Shown one piece after another: positions 12,301 through 23,069 of a stretch of DNA of 64,000 nt (its first letter is position 1; every line of letters begins with the position of its first letter). The translations under genes and the position numbers were made by a program. Under the pieces are notes generated by a model. That model was not told the DNA's origin, made no database searches, and saw nothing but the letters and a program-made list of their open reading frames with translations. Source of the stretch: Merluccius polli (lineage: Eukaryota; Chordata; Actinopteri; Gadiformes; Merlucciidae); contig JAOPHQ010004836.1 of the NCBI GenBank assembly GCA_030340625.1, positions 352,001 through 416,000 of the forward strand, in the 5' to 3' direction.

Positions 12301-12543
12301 TGTTAATGATGTTATTTGCTGTAAACGTTTAATGAGGGGCCGTACATCTAATCCCAGATATCAAACAAAAACATTTTTAAAAGATCATTAAGAGATAGCT
12401 GCACCATATCTGTATGGCGCATGCGCGAGCGGGGCGTGTCTATTGTCTGACGCTGTCAATAAAGTTGCAAAAAAAAAAAAAAAGGTTAAAAGGGAACCGC
12501 AGCTGTTTCAGTCAGGTTTTTAGAACAGGTAAACATTGTGTTA

Positions 12544-13026
12544 GGTACAATCATAGACATATATACATAGACGCCTCATGACGTGATGGAACGTAATCCA
12601 GCGTCGCCGCCATATTGGTTGGGTCTCCTCACTCTAGTCTAGCATAGGAGTCAACGGGAGAGCAAGCTATGCCAGTATGTTGTGCAGCTTACGGCGCAGT
12701 ATTGACACCAGATCGCGTGGGATTACCTTTAACAAGTAAGATTGAACAATAATTCTTATTATTTAAAAAAAAATAATAATAATAATTCGTCCTGTATCAT
12801 AAATAAATCTCTGCCATTTGTAACAAACCAAACCGTGTGAAAATCCGGTAAAAATTCGGGGAGTTATGCTTATTATTGTAGTTGGGGATACGCCTTCCTC
12901 CATAGAAATGAATGCACTGGGGGCGCACTGGGTCCCCTGCCAAGATGGCGGCCGCGCTGCTACGTCAGCTCTAACGGGCAGCGTCAGTCTATGAGGCGTC
13001 TATGTATATATGTCTATGGGTACAAT
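12544..13026. mobile_element. P-type TIR element, copy 2, with 8-bp target duplication
   Basis: The element is 12552-13018 (467 bp) between perfect direct repeats GGTACAAT at 12544-12551 and 13019-13026. Its ends are CATAGACATATATACATAGA and the inverted TATGTATATATGTCTATG. Internal sequence matches the copy at 8032-8493 over nearly its full length with indels. The right-hand duplication overlaps the putative KDZ start codon (ATG at 13025), so the insertion sits in the immediate 5' leader of that gene. Confidence 0.87.
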
Positions 13027-13240
13027 GAGTAGGCCAGAGGAGGAGGAGGAGGAGGAGGACGACGACGACGACGACGACATATTTCTTGCCGACGTGCTTT
13101 TGGAAGAATGTGAGGTAAGAGGAATATCTTCTGAGAAATGTGAGTGCCGAGTTATTTTTTCTTAATTTGCACCTCATAGCCATTGGTAGCGTCGTTTAAC
13201 GTTCCTTGGTAATATAGTCACTTTAGCTGCAATGTATAGT

Positions 13241-13568
13241 GATTTTCATTTCCTGTTTCTAAAAACAAAAGATAAAATCGTTGGAAGACAGAAACGAAGA
13301 AGCCCCCATTTTCTCATATTGTGCGACCGGAAGGTGCTGTGTAAGGGAGAAAGAATTTTGGCGCTGCTGTGAAAGTTGATGGACATGGATCACATTGTGT
13401 AAGCCGCATATTTCAGGTAAAAACTTTATTTTGACGCTCTTGCCAGAAACACAGCACCGTCCTCATATGCGCTCTTACTTCTGGTCGCACAATATGAAAA
13501 AACGGGCGCTTTTTTGTTTGTCTTCCAACAATTTTATCTTTTGTTTTTAGAAACAGGAAATTAAAATC
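13241..13568. mobile_element. Fold-back TIR element in KDZ intron 1
   Basis: Two arms of about 90 bases are inverted copies of each other, roughly 13241-13337 and 13478-13568, sharing blocks such as CCTGTTTCTAAAAACAAAAG and CATATTGTGCGACC. The centre holds no coding sequence. Long inverted arms with a short loop are typical of fold-back elements. A clear target duplication was not found. Confidence 0.65.
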
Positions 13569-15615
13569 AACCGGTTTTTAAAGTTTTGTTTATCCCTTTT
13601 TGACATCGAAAAAGAAAAATATCTTGAATTTCAATTTTAATTTTTGAATTTTAAAATGAAAATTAAATAACCACTCATTTTTTGTTTGTTTTTTAATATC
13701 CTTTTCTGAATGGAAAATCCAATGACCAAAACATACACGGACCGTTTGATGATTTGAAGTTATTATGTAATATTAAATATGTCTCAGCAGAAAGTTGTAT
13801 GTATGGAACGTTTTTTACAGTTGCCTGATATTAAAGTGGTGTGTTTCACGTCAAACAGAGTCCAAGTAAAGAGTCAGCAACATGGTCTGAAACTCGGGCA
13901 GAAAAGGTTGTTTGGCTTGAGGAAGACGAGGACGGCCAACCTCTCCCAAAAAGACGTAGGACTGGGAAGAAACCACCACCGGGGACACGTCACTGGTTGG
14001 TGGTCTTCAAGCCATTTTTTTTTAAAAATTTTAAATAAAACTAAATTATTAATTACAAAATTAATCTTTATACTGTGGCAGGGACGTCTGGGAGCACAGA
14101 ACCTTCCTGTTCTTCGACATATGGACAAGAGGCAGAGACAGAGACCATCCAAAACTTAGGTTACTTTTCTTCTTCTCCCTACTCGTCTTGGGGTGTTTTT
14201 TTCTTCACTTGTTGTGTTTAGCTACATTGAATCTTACTTTACAGCTGATTTTCTCCTTTGTCTTTTAGACTCCCTTATCCAAGAAGTACAAGATCTCTTG
14301 GGATGTCCTGCTGAAGAACCCGTCTCATCACAGTGGAAGGAAAGGCAACGTTCAACCTTGGAAAAGTGGACTACGTTAAGGGCCTTTATGGTTAATCAGA
14401 TGTTATCATCAGAGAGGCCTAAACAGGGACTATGTCAACACTGGACAAAAGCTTGCAGTAGTGACATGCAGAGATTGTTTGCCAAGACCACTTTACTACA
14501 CTGCGTGTGATATTACAATTCATGAGTCTATGGCACTCCATAACAGAACATCGATGATAGAGGGTTTTTTTAGGCCATTGTCACCTTCCACATACATCAA
14601 CGAAGATGAGGGAGGAAAATTCTCCTACCATGAAAAAGGTAACCATTGTTAATAACTATGTAGGCTAGTTTGTAATTAAAATGTGTTAAATACAATATTA
14701 AGTTATATCACACTGAAAGAACACCCTTATTTTCCAATTATTTATTATGTGAAATGTTCTTATTTCATTCTCTAGAGTGTTTTTTTACCAATCACGCTTC
14801 CTCACTGTGATTGTTCTACTGGGCAAACGAGTGTTTCCCCAGGAAAGCAAGTCATTTTGATTGGAATGAACGGTAAGGATTTTCCAAACTAGTCTTTTCA
14901 TATAGTATCGACCTTTTATATTCCTTGTGTATTGGAGTAACGTATTTTTCTTTTGATGTTCAGGCCATTACAATCTGTCCCTTCCATGTGTCAGCAGCCC
15001 CTGCGGAAAGTCCTGGTCAGTGGACATGGGTGATCTGGTTGACAGTGGTTATTGGCCAGCCACAGCCAATTTTGACACTTTGTACACTGTGGATTTGTTC
15101 AGTACGTATGAGGATCTCAAGATCACTGCCCCAGGAATGTCACGGCAAGCTTTTGTTAGCATGCTAGACCATCGCACAAAAGTCTTTGGTTGGGTGAGTA
15201 CAAGACGTTGTTGAAGAAAACAACCAAGTTTGCTGAGATGGTGCAAGTTTATTGGAGTTGAATGCAGAATGCAGGGTTAGAGAACAGATACCAGGTGTGG
15301 TCGCAGACAGTTCATGAATGGATCGTATAGTGGATGTGTATTTGTTAGGCATGCGCAACAGGTAACTGTCTTACACAAGCGGGTGAACTCAGTGGGGGGG
15401 CAGGGATGGCTCCCAGACGAGGTCAGAGACAAAGGGACAAAGGAGTGATGCCCAGGTAGTATGATCAAGCAGGTAGGAAGATCAAGGCTCTAGTCAGCAG
15501 GGGAGCAGAGACAGGAGGAAACAACATTTGGCTGGGTTTGCCCCAGACATGTAATGGCAAATGTACCCTCATATGCAAGTTTTCTTCTTCAATGCGAAGA
15601 TTTTCAAATGTATTT

Positions 15616-15861
15616 GAAGAGCTCTTTTCCAAAACGCATTAAACACCAAATTTCAAAAAATGAGTTTATTATGCCATTTTGCTGTGCACTGAACCTATTC
15701 ACTGCTCCATCAACATTTCATGCCAAATCACTATATTTCCTTGTTTAAAATGTACTGCAAGATGCCGTTTCTAACCAAAACATGTGTGGGTCTAGGTAAA
15801 AGAATGTGTTTTCCTGAAAACTCTCAAAATGGATTTAATGCGTTTTGGAAAAGAGCTCTTC
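15616..15861. mobile_element. Short TIR element with 28-bp perfect inverted ends in a KDZ intron
   Basis: The left end 15616-15643 begins GAAGAGCTCTTTTCCAAAAC and is matched base for base by the reverse complement at 15834-15861. ATTT flanks both ends and may be a 4-bp target duplication. The element lies wholly within the 15194-15910 intron, where nothing else is recognisable. It has no coding capacity. Confidence 0.65.
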
Positions 15862-18800
15862 ATTTACGCTATAATTTCATCATGGCCTTACTTTAACGTT
15901 TTGCTTTTAGAGCGGCCAGATATGTGGGGATACTATGCAGAAGTCATTTCTGGAATGGATCTATGCCAAATTTGAAGTGGAAAGGCTGTCTCAGGTGCAG
16001 CATTTTCAGTGTCCTGCATGCACACCCTCCATGCTGGCTGTTGCAGTTGATGGAAATCGCAAACTTTACCGCTTTAAGAGCCAACCAGGGTGTGTAGTAT
16101 TCTTTTCCATATACATTCTACAGTGCTACTGTAATTGTCATTTTAATCCTTTCTAAAAAAAAAAAATTAAGACCTGATGGATTTTTTGATGGAGTGTTTC
16201 TGGCCAAGGATGCTGAAGTGTCCTCCTTTGTTGACTACATCCATGGGACAAACAAACATGTAAATTTACATTTCTTTATATTTAAATTTTGATAAAAACT
16301 TGCAGTATACTTACAATTTGTATTTACTATGACCACCACATTGACATGTTAAAGACATTTACAGCTGAATTCATACAGTTTGAGTTCATCTGTCTGCTTT
16401 CATCTCTTTTCAGAATCCTGCGAAAGGGACATGTGGTACAGGTCAATGGGTGGCAGCACAAGAGTCTGCAAGCAAGTCGGCAAGCAAATTAGATGAGGAA
16501 GGCGTTGAGGTTGCGGTCTGCCGTCATGTCGTCTTGCTCAAAGGACTGAATATGTTCCGTGGTGAAATATTCACATACCCATTATATCTCCAGAAACAGT
16601 TAGCTTCACAGAATGTGAAGTTTTTTTGCTCTGATGTAGTCTGCAAATACTGGCCGTATCTGGAGAAGGTTGTCCGTTTCTGTCCAGAGCTACAAGACCT
16701 GTTGAACATGCGCTCATTTCTTTCGATTATGCATGCTAAAGCACATTCATGGATGTGTGAGGTAATTATTGACACATTGTTTTTATAATCCCCCCTATAA
16801 ATCCCCCACGCTTTGTTTTTTTCAAAGTGTAACAATTAATTAAATGTTTTGTAGTTGAAGTGGGGAGGACGTAATCAAGAAGGAGCAGGTACAACCATAG
16901 GAAAAGAAGTTGAACAAGTCAACAGTTTCCTTTCTCGAGCAGCCATATGTTCCAAGTTCATGGCAAAAGCAGGTAAATATTTTTTCATCTAAATTTTTTA
17001 ATTTGTTTAGTTTCTGGTTTCTTGGCCTAATGTGCTTTGTTTGTCAAGTTCGCACAGACATGCATACGATCCAAGCAAGTGGCTGGAACAAGCAAAAAGA
17101 TACATCAAGGTATGGATTACGTATATTGACTATTGTAATGGAAAAACTTTATATTCAAAGATAATCTGATTCAATTATACTGTTTGTTGTACTCAGTATT
17201 CTTCCTTTATATCTATTATATCTATTTTATCTTCCTTCCTTTTATAAAAGTGTAATCATGTGTGTAACTTGTCTCCAGTTTGTGTGACCAAAAAACTTCC
17301 ACGACACTATTTATTTGTTTGTTGTGTTTTTGGAGAACATTATACAATGCATTTGTTTTGACAGACTGTACAGAGGATTGCAGAAGCATCAAAGGACCTT
17401 CAAAAACTCACTACAGAGTTGTCTATACACGAAGACACAGTCCAGCAATGGGTGTTTGATGTTCAGCAGTGGACCACAGGTGGTATGGGGAGAAGATTAT
17501 TCTGCATTATGCTTATTTACAGAATATTCTCAGCTAGACCTCACTAATTGGAAATAACATCATCAATAACAACTATTTTGTTCCCATTGTAGTTCTGTGG
17601 TCAAATTTACATTTCACCTTTTATACATCTCTGTTGGATGCAGCTGCAATGTTGCTTGTACTAAATACATTTTGCCTCCGTCACTGAACACACCTATATC
17701 TGGAGATAATGTCAGGGTTAACTGAGCTAGTTTTGTCCTACTAGTTATCCACAATCAATGTTGGGGTTACTGAACCCAGATATTGCAATATATCTTGTAA
17801 ACCTGCTTTGTGGTACAGGTCTCCATTATAGGTTTTCAGAAAATTGGTTTGATTGTCAACAGAGAGTGACATGAAGTTTACTTGTCTTCACAAGGAGCAG
17901 CGGTTCAAAATGACAGGCAGAAGACCATTGAAGGACTATATTTGAGCATCAAATAGCGAAAGTTTCAGCTCTATCATCAGACAGGTGAGACCATAAAAGC
18001 TATTTTTAAAAATTATTTATTGCCCTGTAAATTTATAATTTTACACAATCATTTTTTGTTTCACCCTTCAGTTGGCAGTAAGCGGAGACATCAACTTAGG
18101 AAAAAGATTGCTGCAGAAAAGAAAGCTTTGGATGATGCCATTGCTGAATACAACAACGTTGTGGGGGATGCTGACAAACTCCCTCTTCCTGATGAGCTCT
18201 TGGTTGAAGACAACTTCTCCTGGCCTTGGGAATGTAAGTAAGACACTGAGTGTGTAAGATTGCTCATGCACAAACCTTAAAACCTTTCTACAATTGCTAA
18301 CATGTTTGATGGGATGAATTGCAGGTCACGGTGATATGATCCAGAAAAAAAAAGTTTACGACAAAGTAATGCTGCTGAATAGACTCGAAGAAGAAGCATT
18401 AATTGTGGTTCGTGAAATCAAGCAGCACTGGGAGTACATGCGGAGCATGGCTGTAATGATTGAAGCACATTCCTCCCAGCTCTCTGAAGGAATCACAGGT
18501 CAAATATGTATATATGCTTTTGTGTCTGTGTTTTCTTGTCTGATGATAATAATAATAATATTAAAGCTAACTAATTCTTTTAATATTTGATATCAAACAA
18601 TCTTAGGCAGCACTGAAGCATTGACAGAGAGTGGACGTGAGGGACTACTCTGCGTATTAAAAAGAAGACTGTGCAAAGTCCAAGCTCAGCAGACTGCAGC
18701 ATGCACAACATATCGGCGTATTCTGGGACAGCACATGGTGTCTTTAGATGACTCCTCCTCTGGGGAAGAACACTTGGACAGTAGCTTGTCAACGGATGAA

Positions 18801-18955
18801 GACTTATGACAGCCATCGTTGGGCTCAGTTCAAGTCTGGAGAACACTCCAGTCTGTCTACCTGCAGAGCCCACACCACCCTGCTCTCCACTCCAAATGTG
18901 TGGATTTGTTATACAGTTTGTGCATACTGTGATGTTAAAAGATGTACCTTTTTTA

Positions 18956-18961
18956 AATAAA
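18956..18961 (+). terminator. AATAAA polyadenylation signal after the KDZ gene
   Basis: AATAAA lies 147 bases past the KDZ stop codon, in AT-rich sequence. It would serve as the 3' end signal of that gene. Confidence 0.5.
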
Positions 18962-19317
18962 TAACTTAAATTTGCACTATTGTGACATTTTCTTGCACTA
19001 TTACATTATTTTACCTGTAAATATGAGATGCAGATAAACTGTAATATAATGCACAATACAGTACAGAATACAATACACAGTTACAGGTGCTTGAGAGGAA
19101 TGTATGAGTCACACTTCTTAATCTGAGTTATGTGGAATCACAGGATGGCTGTTTTGCCTCCTTATGACAATGTCACAAAAACCAAAAAGATCAGTCTCTG
19201 TGCAGGTGTTCAGTACAGCTTTACTGTAGGTAGGCCTGGTCACATAACTTGACCCAATGGAGCTACCAGCCCTCTTATACTCACTTTTCACACTCACAGC
19301 ACTGCCATTCATAACAC

Positions 19318-19693
19318 AAACTTCATATACAAATTTGCAGATGACACAGCTGTGGTGGGGATGAGAACCAACAACGAGACAGTCCACAGGGAGGAGGTCC
19401 AGGCCCTCACATCCTGGTATCAGAACAATCACTTGCTCCTCAACACCAAGACAAAGGAGCTTATCATAGACTTAATAAAACACAGGGACACAACACACGC
19501 CAGTCTGGTGATCACTGGAAGTGAAACAGGTGGGGAGTTTCAGGTACATAAGTGTTCACCTCTCAGGGGACCTGACATGGGAAGTGAGCACCAGAGAAGT
19601 GGTGAAGAAGGCCCAGCAGAGACTCTTCCTACAGTGGACCCTCAGAAAAACTGGGCTCCGACAGTTTCCTCACCAACTTCTACCAGTGCACCA
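19318..19693 (+). pseudogene. L2-like LINE reverse-transcriptase fragment
   Basis: The frame KFADDTAVVGMRTNNETV contains the RT active-site box (A/F)-x-DD, followed by REEVQALTSWYQNNHLLLN and TKTKELIIDL. This is the usual run after the catalytic box in fish L2/CR1-group LINEs. Only this part of the RT domain remains and the frame shifts near 19520-19560. Both flanks are other repeats, so it is a 5'- and 3'-truncated relic. Confidence 0.65.
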
Positions 19694-19920
19694 TAGAAAG
19701 TGACCTGGGGTCCGTTTCACAAAGCAGGTTCATCAACCTCTGAGTTTAATCCTAAACGCTCAGATGATCTACTCTGAAATAGAAAACTCTGGGTTTTCGG
19801 TTCCACAACACCGGTTTTGAGTTAATTTGATCAACTCAGAGGAGTTCCACCTAGGGTTAAGCGCGTGCACCACAACTATAAAAAGCCAGCATCAATGGAG
19901 CCCCGATTCGACGAGTCACC

Positions 19921-20170
19921 ATGGCAACGGGGAAGAGGAGGTCTACGTTTTTCACCAACCTCCAATTGGAAATCCTAATGCGCTCATATGGCGAGTTTCA
20001 ACACGTTTTTAGAAAGAAGTGCAACACTGCTGCGTAAGTTTAAATGTAGTCCTTTGCAATCACAATAATATTACAGGGGGAAAATGCTTGAATGGTAACT
20101 ATTTATTTATTTCATTTAGGTGCAATCCCGCGGGGGAGAAGCGCACTTGGCAGCAGCTTAAAATGACATT
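19921..20170 (+). pseudogene. Harbinger Myb/SANT-like DNA-binding protein, internally deleted
   Basis: Exon 1 (19921-20033) gives MATGKRRSTFFTNLQLEILM and RSYGEFQHVFRKKCNTAA, the usual start of Harbinger-associated Myb/SANT-like proteins. A donor at 20034 and acceptor at 20118-20119 keep phase into CNPAGEKRTWQQLKM, the end of the same domain. The segment that normally joins these parts (the second helix region) is missing, and the frame ends soon after. The family role is helping the transposase bind the element ends; this copy cannot be intact. Confidence 0.65.
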
Positions 20171-20262
20171 GTTCAAACAGATAAGACCTCGGCATGATCA
20201 TTTTGATCATGTTTTACACTGTAAAGTAAATATTAAGTGGCTATTTGACTTAGTTGCCTTGC

Positions 20263-20613
20263 TCAAGTGCTCTGCATCTCCGACATTGTACAAAAAACAT
20301 TTGCAAAGAAACGCAGTGCAACACACAATATCTGCTGGGATGTGAGAGCATGGCTACGGTTGGTAATGTTGCAAATGTAAGGACGGATTAGGTTGTGTAT
20401 GTAAATGATGGACTGTGACGTGAAACGGTACCGCTGAAAAAGATAATTGTCTGGAAATGATATTTGTCTGGAAAGGCTACATATGCGCGGTCTGATAACC
20501 CTCTCCCGACGAATATTTAATTCTCTGCGCAGTAATGCTGCACCGTCATCCACGGGATCGTTGTCAAAAGCAGTGCTCGAAGTGGGCCGGCACTTTTTCT
20601 TGCGTACCGGCAC
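20263..20613 (-). pseudogene. HARBI1-like transposase, N-terminal fragment
   Basis: Reading from 20613 downward, the frame includes DNYLFQRYRFTSQSIIYI, LIRPYICNITNRSHALTSQQ and LCVALRFFAN, the conserved N-terminal region of HARBI1-type PIF/Harbinger transposases. The frame is lost after about 116 residues, before the DDE catalytic domain, which is absent. It faces the Myb-like gene on the other strand, as expected for this element class. Confidence 0.72.
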
Positions 20614-20651
20614 TTGTCACAGGCTGCCGTATGGGGGTATTATTGAGACAA

Positions 20652-20875
20652 TATTATTTGTGTGTGCGTATCTCAATCTGTGTGTGTGTAGTAAGATTTG
20701 TGTGTATTCACATTTGTGTGTATTTACATTTGTGTGTGCGTAATAAGATTTGTCTGTCTGTATTCACATTTGTGTGTGTGTAAAAAAATCTGTGTCTGTA
20801 TTCACATTTGTGTGTTTGTGATAAAAGTTGTGTGTCTGTATTCACATTTGTGTGTGTGTAAAAAAATGCGTACTG
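20652..20875. repeat. Minisatellite, TGTGTG-rich unit
   Basis: Imperfect tandem copies of a unit containing TGTATTCACATTTGTGTGTG and then a short A-rich or GTAATAAG spacer, with copy starts near 20697, 20757, 20797 and 20837. The repeated Cys/Phe/Val frames it creates are artefacts of the repeat. Confidence 0.7.
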
Positions 20876-21293
20876 AGATCTGTAAATGTCTGTCATCAGT
20901 TATAGGCCTAACTCAGGCGGGAGCTCTGATTGGCCGTCTTTTTACACGTGGATTTTGGCACACTTCTGCCGTGCAGATCTGCAAATGCGATCCGTGTGTA
21001 AAAACGATTTGTCTGTAACTTCACGCAATACAGTCTACACATCACTAGTCGGCGCGTAGCACCCAGTGATGTTAAGCGTGTCATTGTCATGGGTAACATG
21101 GCTGCCGTTAATGACACTGGCCGGTCATCGGAAACTTCGAACAACTCAACTGAGTCATTTTTCTTCTCCTTGTTTTTTGGATTAACAGTAACTATGTGGC
21201 AGGGTTGCTCCTGGCCACACGCCACCTAAGTGGCTTTCCTTGGGGCCCTCCGACACAGGACACCAGTAGATATTCAAGATGTTTATTGGAGAA

Positions 21294-21714
21294 CAGGGCC
21301 GTGTTCCGATATCTGTGAGTACACTAACTTCCGTGAGTACACTTAACTATCCGCACTCAATAGGTACGCAGAGCTTCAGATGTTAGTGCTGTTCCAAATG
21401 CAATACTCTGTGGCGCACTTAACGGAAATGACATCAGCTGCGCGGCCGCGTCACCCAACAAACAGGTGAATTCATTAGACGTTCCTGAGACGTTCTCTGA
21501 GCGCGGCTCCGCCTCTTCCGCTACGTAGCTAAGATGGCTGCCGTTGAGTACGCATAGTGTACCCCGTAGCACACTCAGCATTTTGGCCGTTTTGAGTACA
21601 CATACGGGTCCTTTCAAGTACACTTATTTTCGCCGCGATCATAATCGGAACACCCTACGTACTCAAACTAAGTATACTAAGTACGGGTAGTACGGCTATC
21701 GGAACGCGGCCCAG
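21294..21714. mobile_element. TIR element, copy 1 of a close pair (Harbinger-like)
   Basis: The element 21297-21711 has inverted ends GGCCGTGTTCCGATA and TATCGGAACGCGGCC and is flanked by CAG on both sides (21294-21296, 21712-21714). Three-base duplications of the CWG/TWA kind are typical of PIF/Harbinger non-autonomous elements. It has no coding capacity. Interior repeats of GAGTACAC and TACGTACTC-like blocks are visible. Confidence 0.7.
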
Positions 21715-21783
21715 GTGGTATTTGCTGAGCTGATGTTCAAGCTGCCATGACAGTGGCTCCTCCTCGAGTGTGTGTGGTGATAG

Positions 21784-22193
21784 CTGGGCCGTGTTCCGAT
21801 ATCTGTGAGTACACTAACTTCCGTGAGTACACTTAACTATCCGCACTCAATAGGTACGCAGAGCTTCAGATGTTAGTGCTGTTCCAAATGCAATACTCTG
21901 TGGCGCACTTAACGGAAATGACATCAGCTGCGCGGCCGCGTCACCCAACAAACACATGAATTCATTAGACGTTCTCTGAGCGCGGCTCCGCCTCTTCCGC
22001 TACGTAGCTAAGATGGCTGCCGTTGAGTACGCATAGTGTACCCCGTAGCACACTCAGCATTTTGGCCGTTTTGAGTACACATACGGGTCCTTTCAAGTAC
22101 ACTTCTTTTCGCCGCGATCATAATCGGAACACCCTACGTACTCAAACTAAGTATACTAAGTACGGGTAGTACGGCTATCGGAACACGGCCCAG
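21784..22193. mobile_element. TIR element, copy 2 of a close pair (Harbinger-like)
   Basis: The element 21787-22190 is nearly identical to copy 1, in the same orientation 75 bases away, and differs by one 10-base deletion and a handful of substitutions. Flanks are CTG and CAG, a one-mismatch 3-bp duplication. The near identity suggests recent insertion of sister copies, or local copying of one from the other. Confidence 0.7.
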
Positions 22194-22959
22194 GTTTATC
22201 CTGGGTGCCATGATTGCTCATGCACCCCAGGTGTGCAGCCCCACCCAGCCAGAGTCCAATCAGTCTGACTCAGGCCAGGTGAGGCTGTAAACCAGCCATC
22301 AACAACACACACTCCACATACACCCTCCACACTATAAATGTCTGTGAACTCAACTATCACTATCACTTCCCATGGACATTAATCCTTTCCAGTTTTTGTG
22401 ATGTGGACTCCAGGATTATCTGTCTCTTGATTTTTTGAATTCACAAAAACTATTTTCCCTAATGTGTGGAATATTTGCTGCCATTTAGTGGTTAATGTTT
22501 GAGTTAGGCATCATTAGTGGCTTGTTATCAGAATACTTTATAAATCCCACAAGGGGAAATTTAGAAAGTGCTTTTCATTGGTATAATTATGGCAGTTAAT
22601 GTTACTTTTTCTGATAATGTTGGTAAGGGAAAACATGTATTAAATGTAGAAAAGAAGAGAGCCCAGTAAGAAACCCTGTGGGAACCCATACACTATGTCA
22701 TGTTAAAGTGAAAAATTCCAACCCAGTTTCTTGGCATTTTTAGCATTTTAGTCCTTTCATCCACTGTGTCTGACTTTATTTATTTTTGGCAAGAGGATTA
22801 ATATTAACAGGAAAACTATTATCCAGTCAAGAGGGTCGTAACCCACAAAAGGCTAAAGGTTTGTTTTCTCATAACATGAGGTGAAATATCTGTCGAAGGG
22901 ACAGATACAGGAAATCTTTCCTGCCACATGCCATCACACTATACAATAGGAACTAGTCA
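22194..22959. other. Intergenic, with a probable LINE 3' relic
   Basis: No gene is visible. The stretch 22890-22955 encodes RRDRYRKSFLPHAITLYN, which resembles the conserved C-terminal end of L2-group LINE ORF2 proteins, so it is probably a short relic. The rest is AT-rich and unassigned. Confidence 0.4.
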
Positions 22960-23069
22960 TTGACTTCCGGTTATGGCGTTGAGCTAGACAGTCGCACTTC
23001 GTGAGTCTCTGACAAGTGAATTATAAAACAGATCTGAACGGCAGCTAAAGCGGGTAAAGCAAACCAAAA

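Larger units (their letters stand above)
13025..18809 (+). pseudogene. KDZ-family (Kyakuja-Dileera-Zisupton) transposase gene, multi-exon, damaged
   Basis: Probable exons: 13025-13114, 13859-13995, a short one near 14082-14158, 14269-14638, 14776-14872, 14964-15193, 15911-16089, 16172-16259, 16414-16761, 16855-16972, 17049-17109, 17365-17479, about 17900-17984, 18072-18233, 18325-18498, 18607-18809. Exon 1 is strongly acidic (seven Glu then seven Asp). A Cys cluster with TCRDCLPRP and ACDITIHESMALHNR is the CxC zinc region typical of KDZ proteins. The catalytic core shows VDGNRKLYRF (first Asp), CGTGQWVAA, FFCSDVVCKYWPYLEKV (second Asp), HAKAHSWMCE and GTTIGKEVEQVNSFLSR (likely Glu). A coiled-coil-rich C-terminus (HEDTVQQWVFDVQQW, then KRRHQLRKKIAAEKKAL) follows. 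Damage: a frame change near 14440 inside the Cys cluster, an apparent frame conflict at 17070-17110, and an in-frame TAG at 17954-17956. The family assignment is firm; whether the locus was an element or a domesticated copy is open. Confidence 0.8.
19709..20640. mobile_element. Shrunken Harbinger element carrying Myb-like and HARBI1 gene remnants
   Basis: The left end reads GGGGTCCGTTTCACAAAG, similar in form to the ends of the Harbinger element at 32198-34113. It holds a Myb-like gene start on the + strand and a HARBI1-type transposase start on the - strand, the two-gene arrangement of Harbinger elements. No matching inverted right end was seen, so the right border is only a guess and the element is probably truncated. 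Confidence 0.6.

Noticed and set aside
20698..21018. Frame with repeated CVFTFVC-type peptides, like a Cys-rich membrane protein
   Set aside because: It is the translation of the TGTGTG minisatellite, and it exists in several frames.
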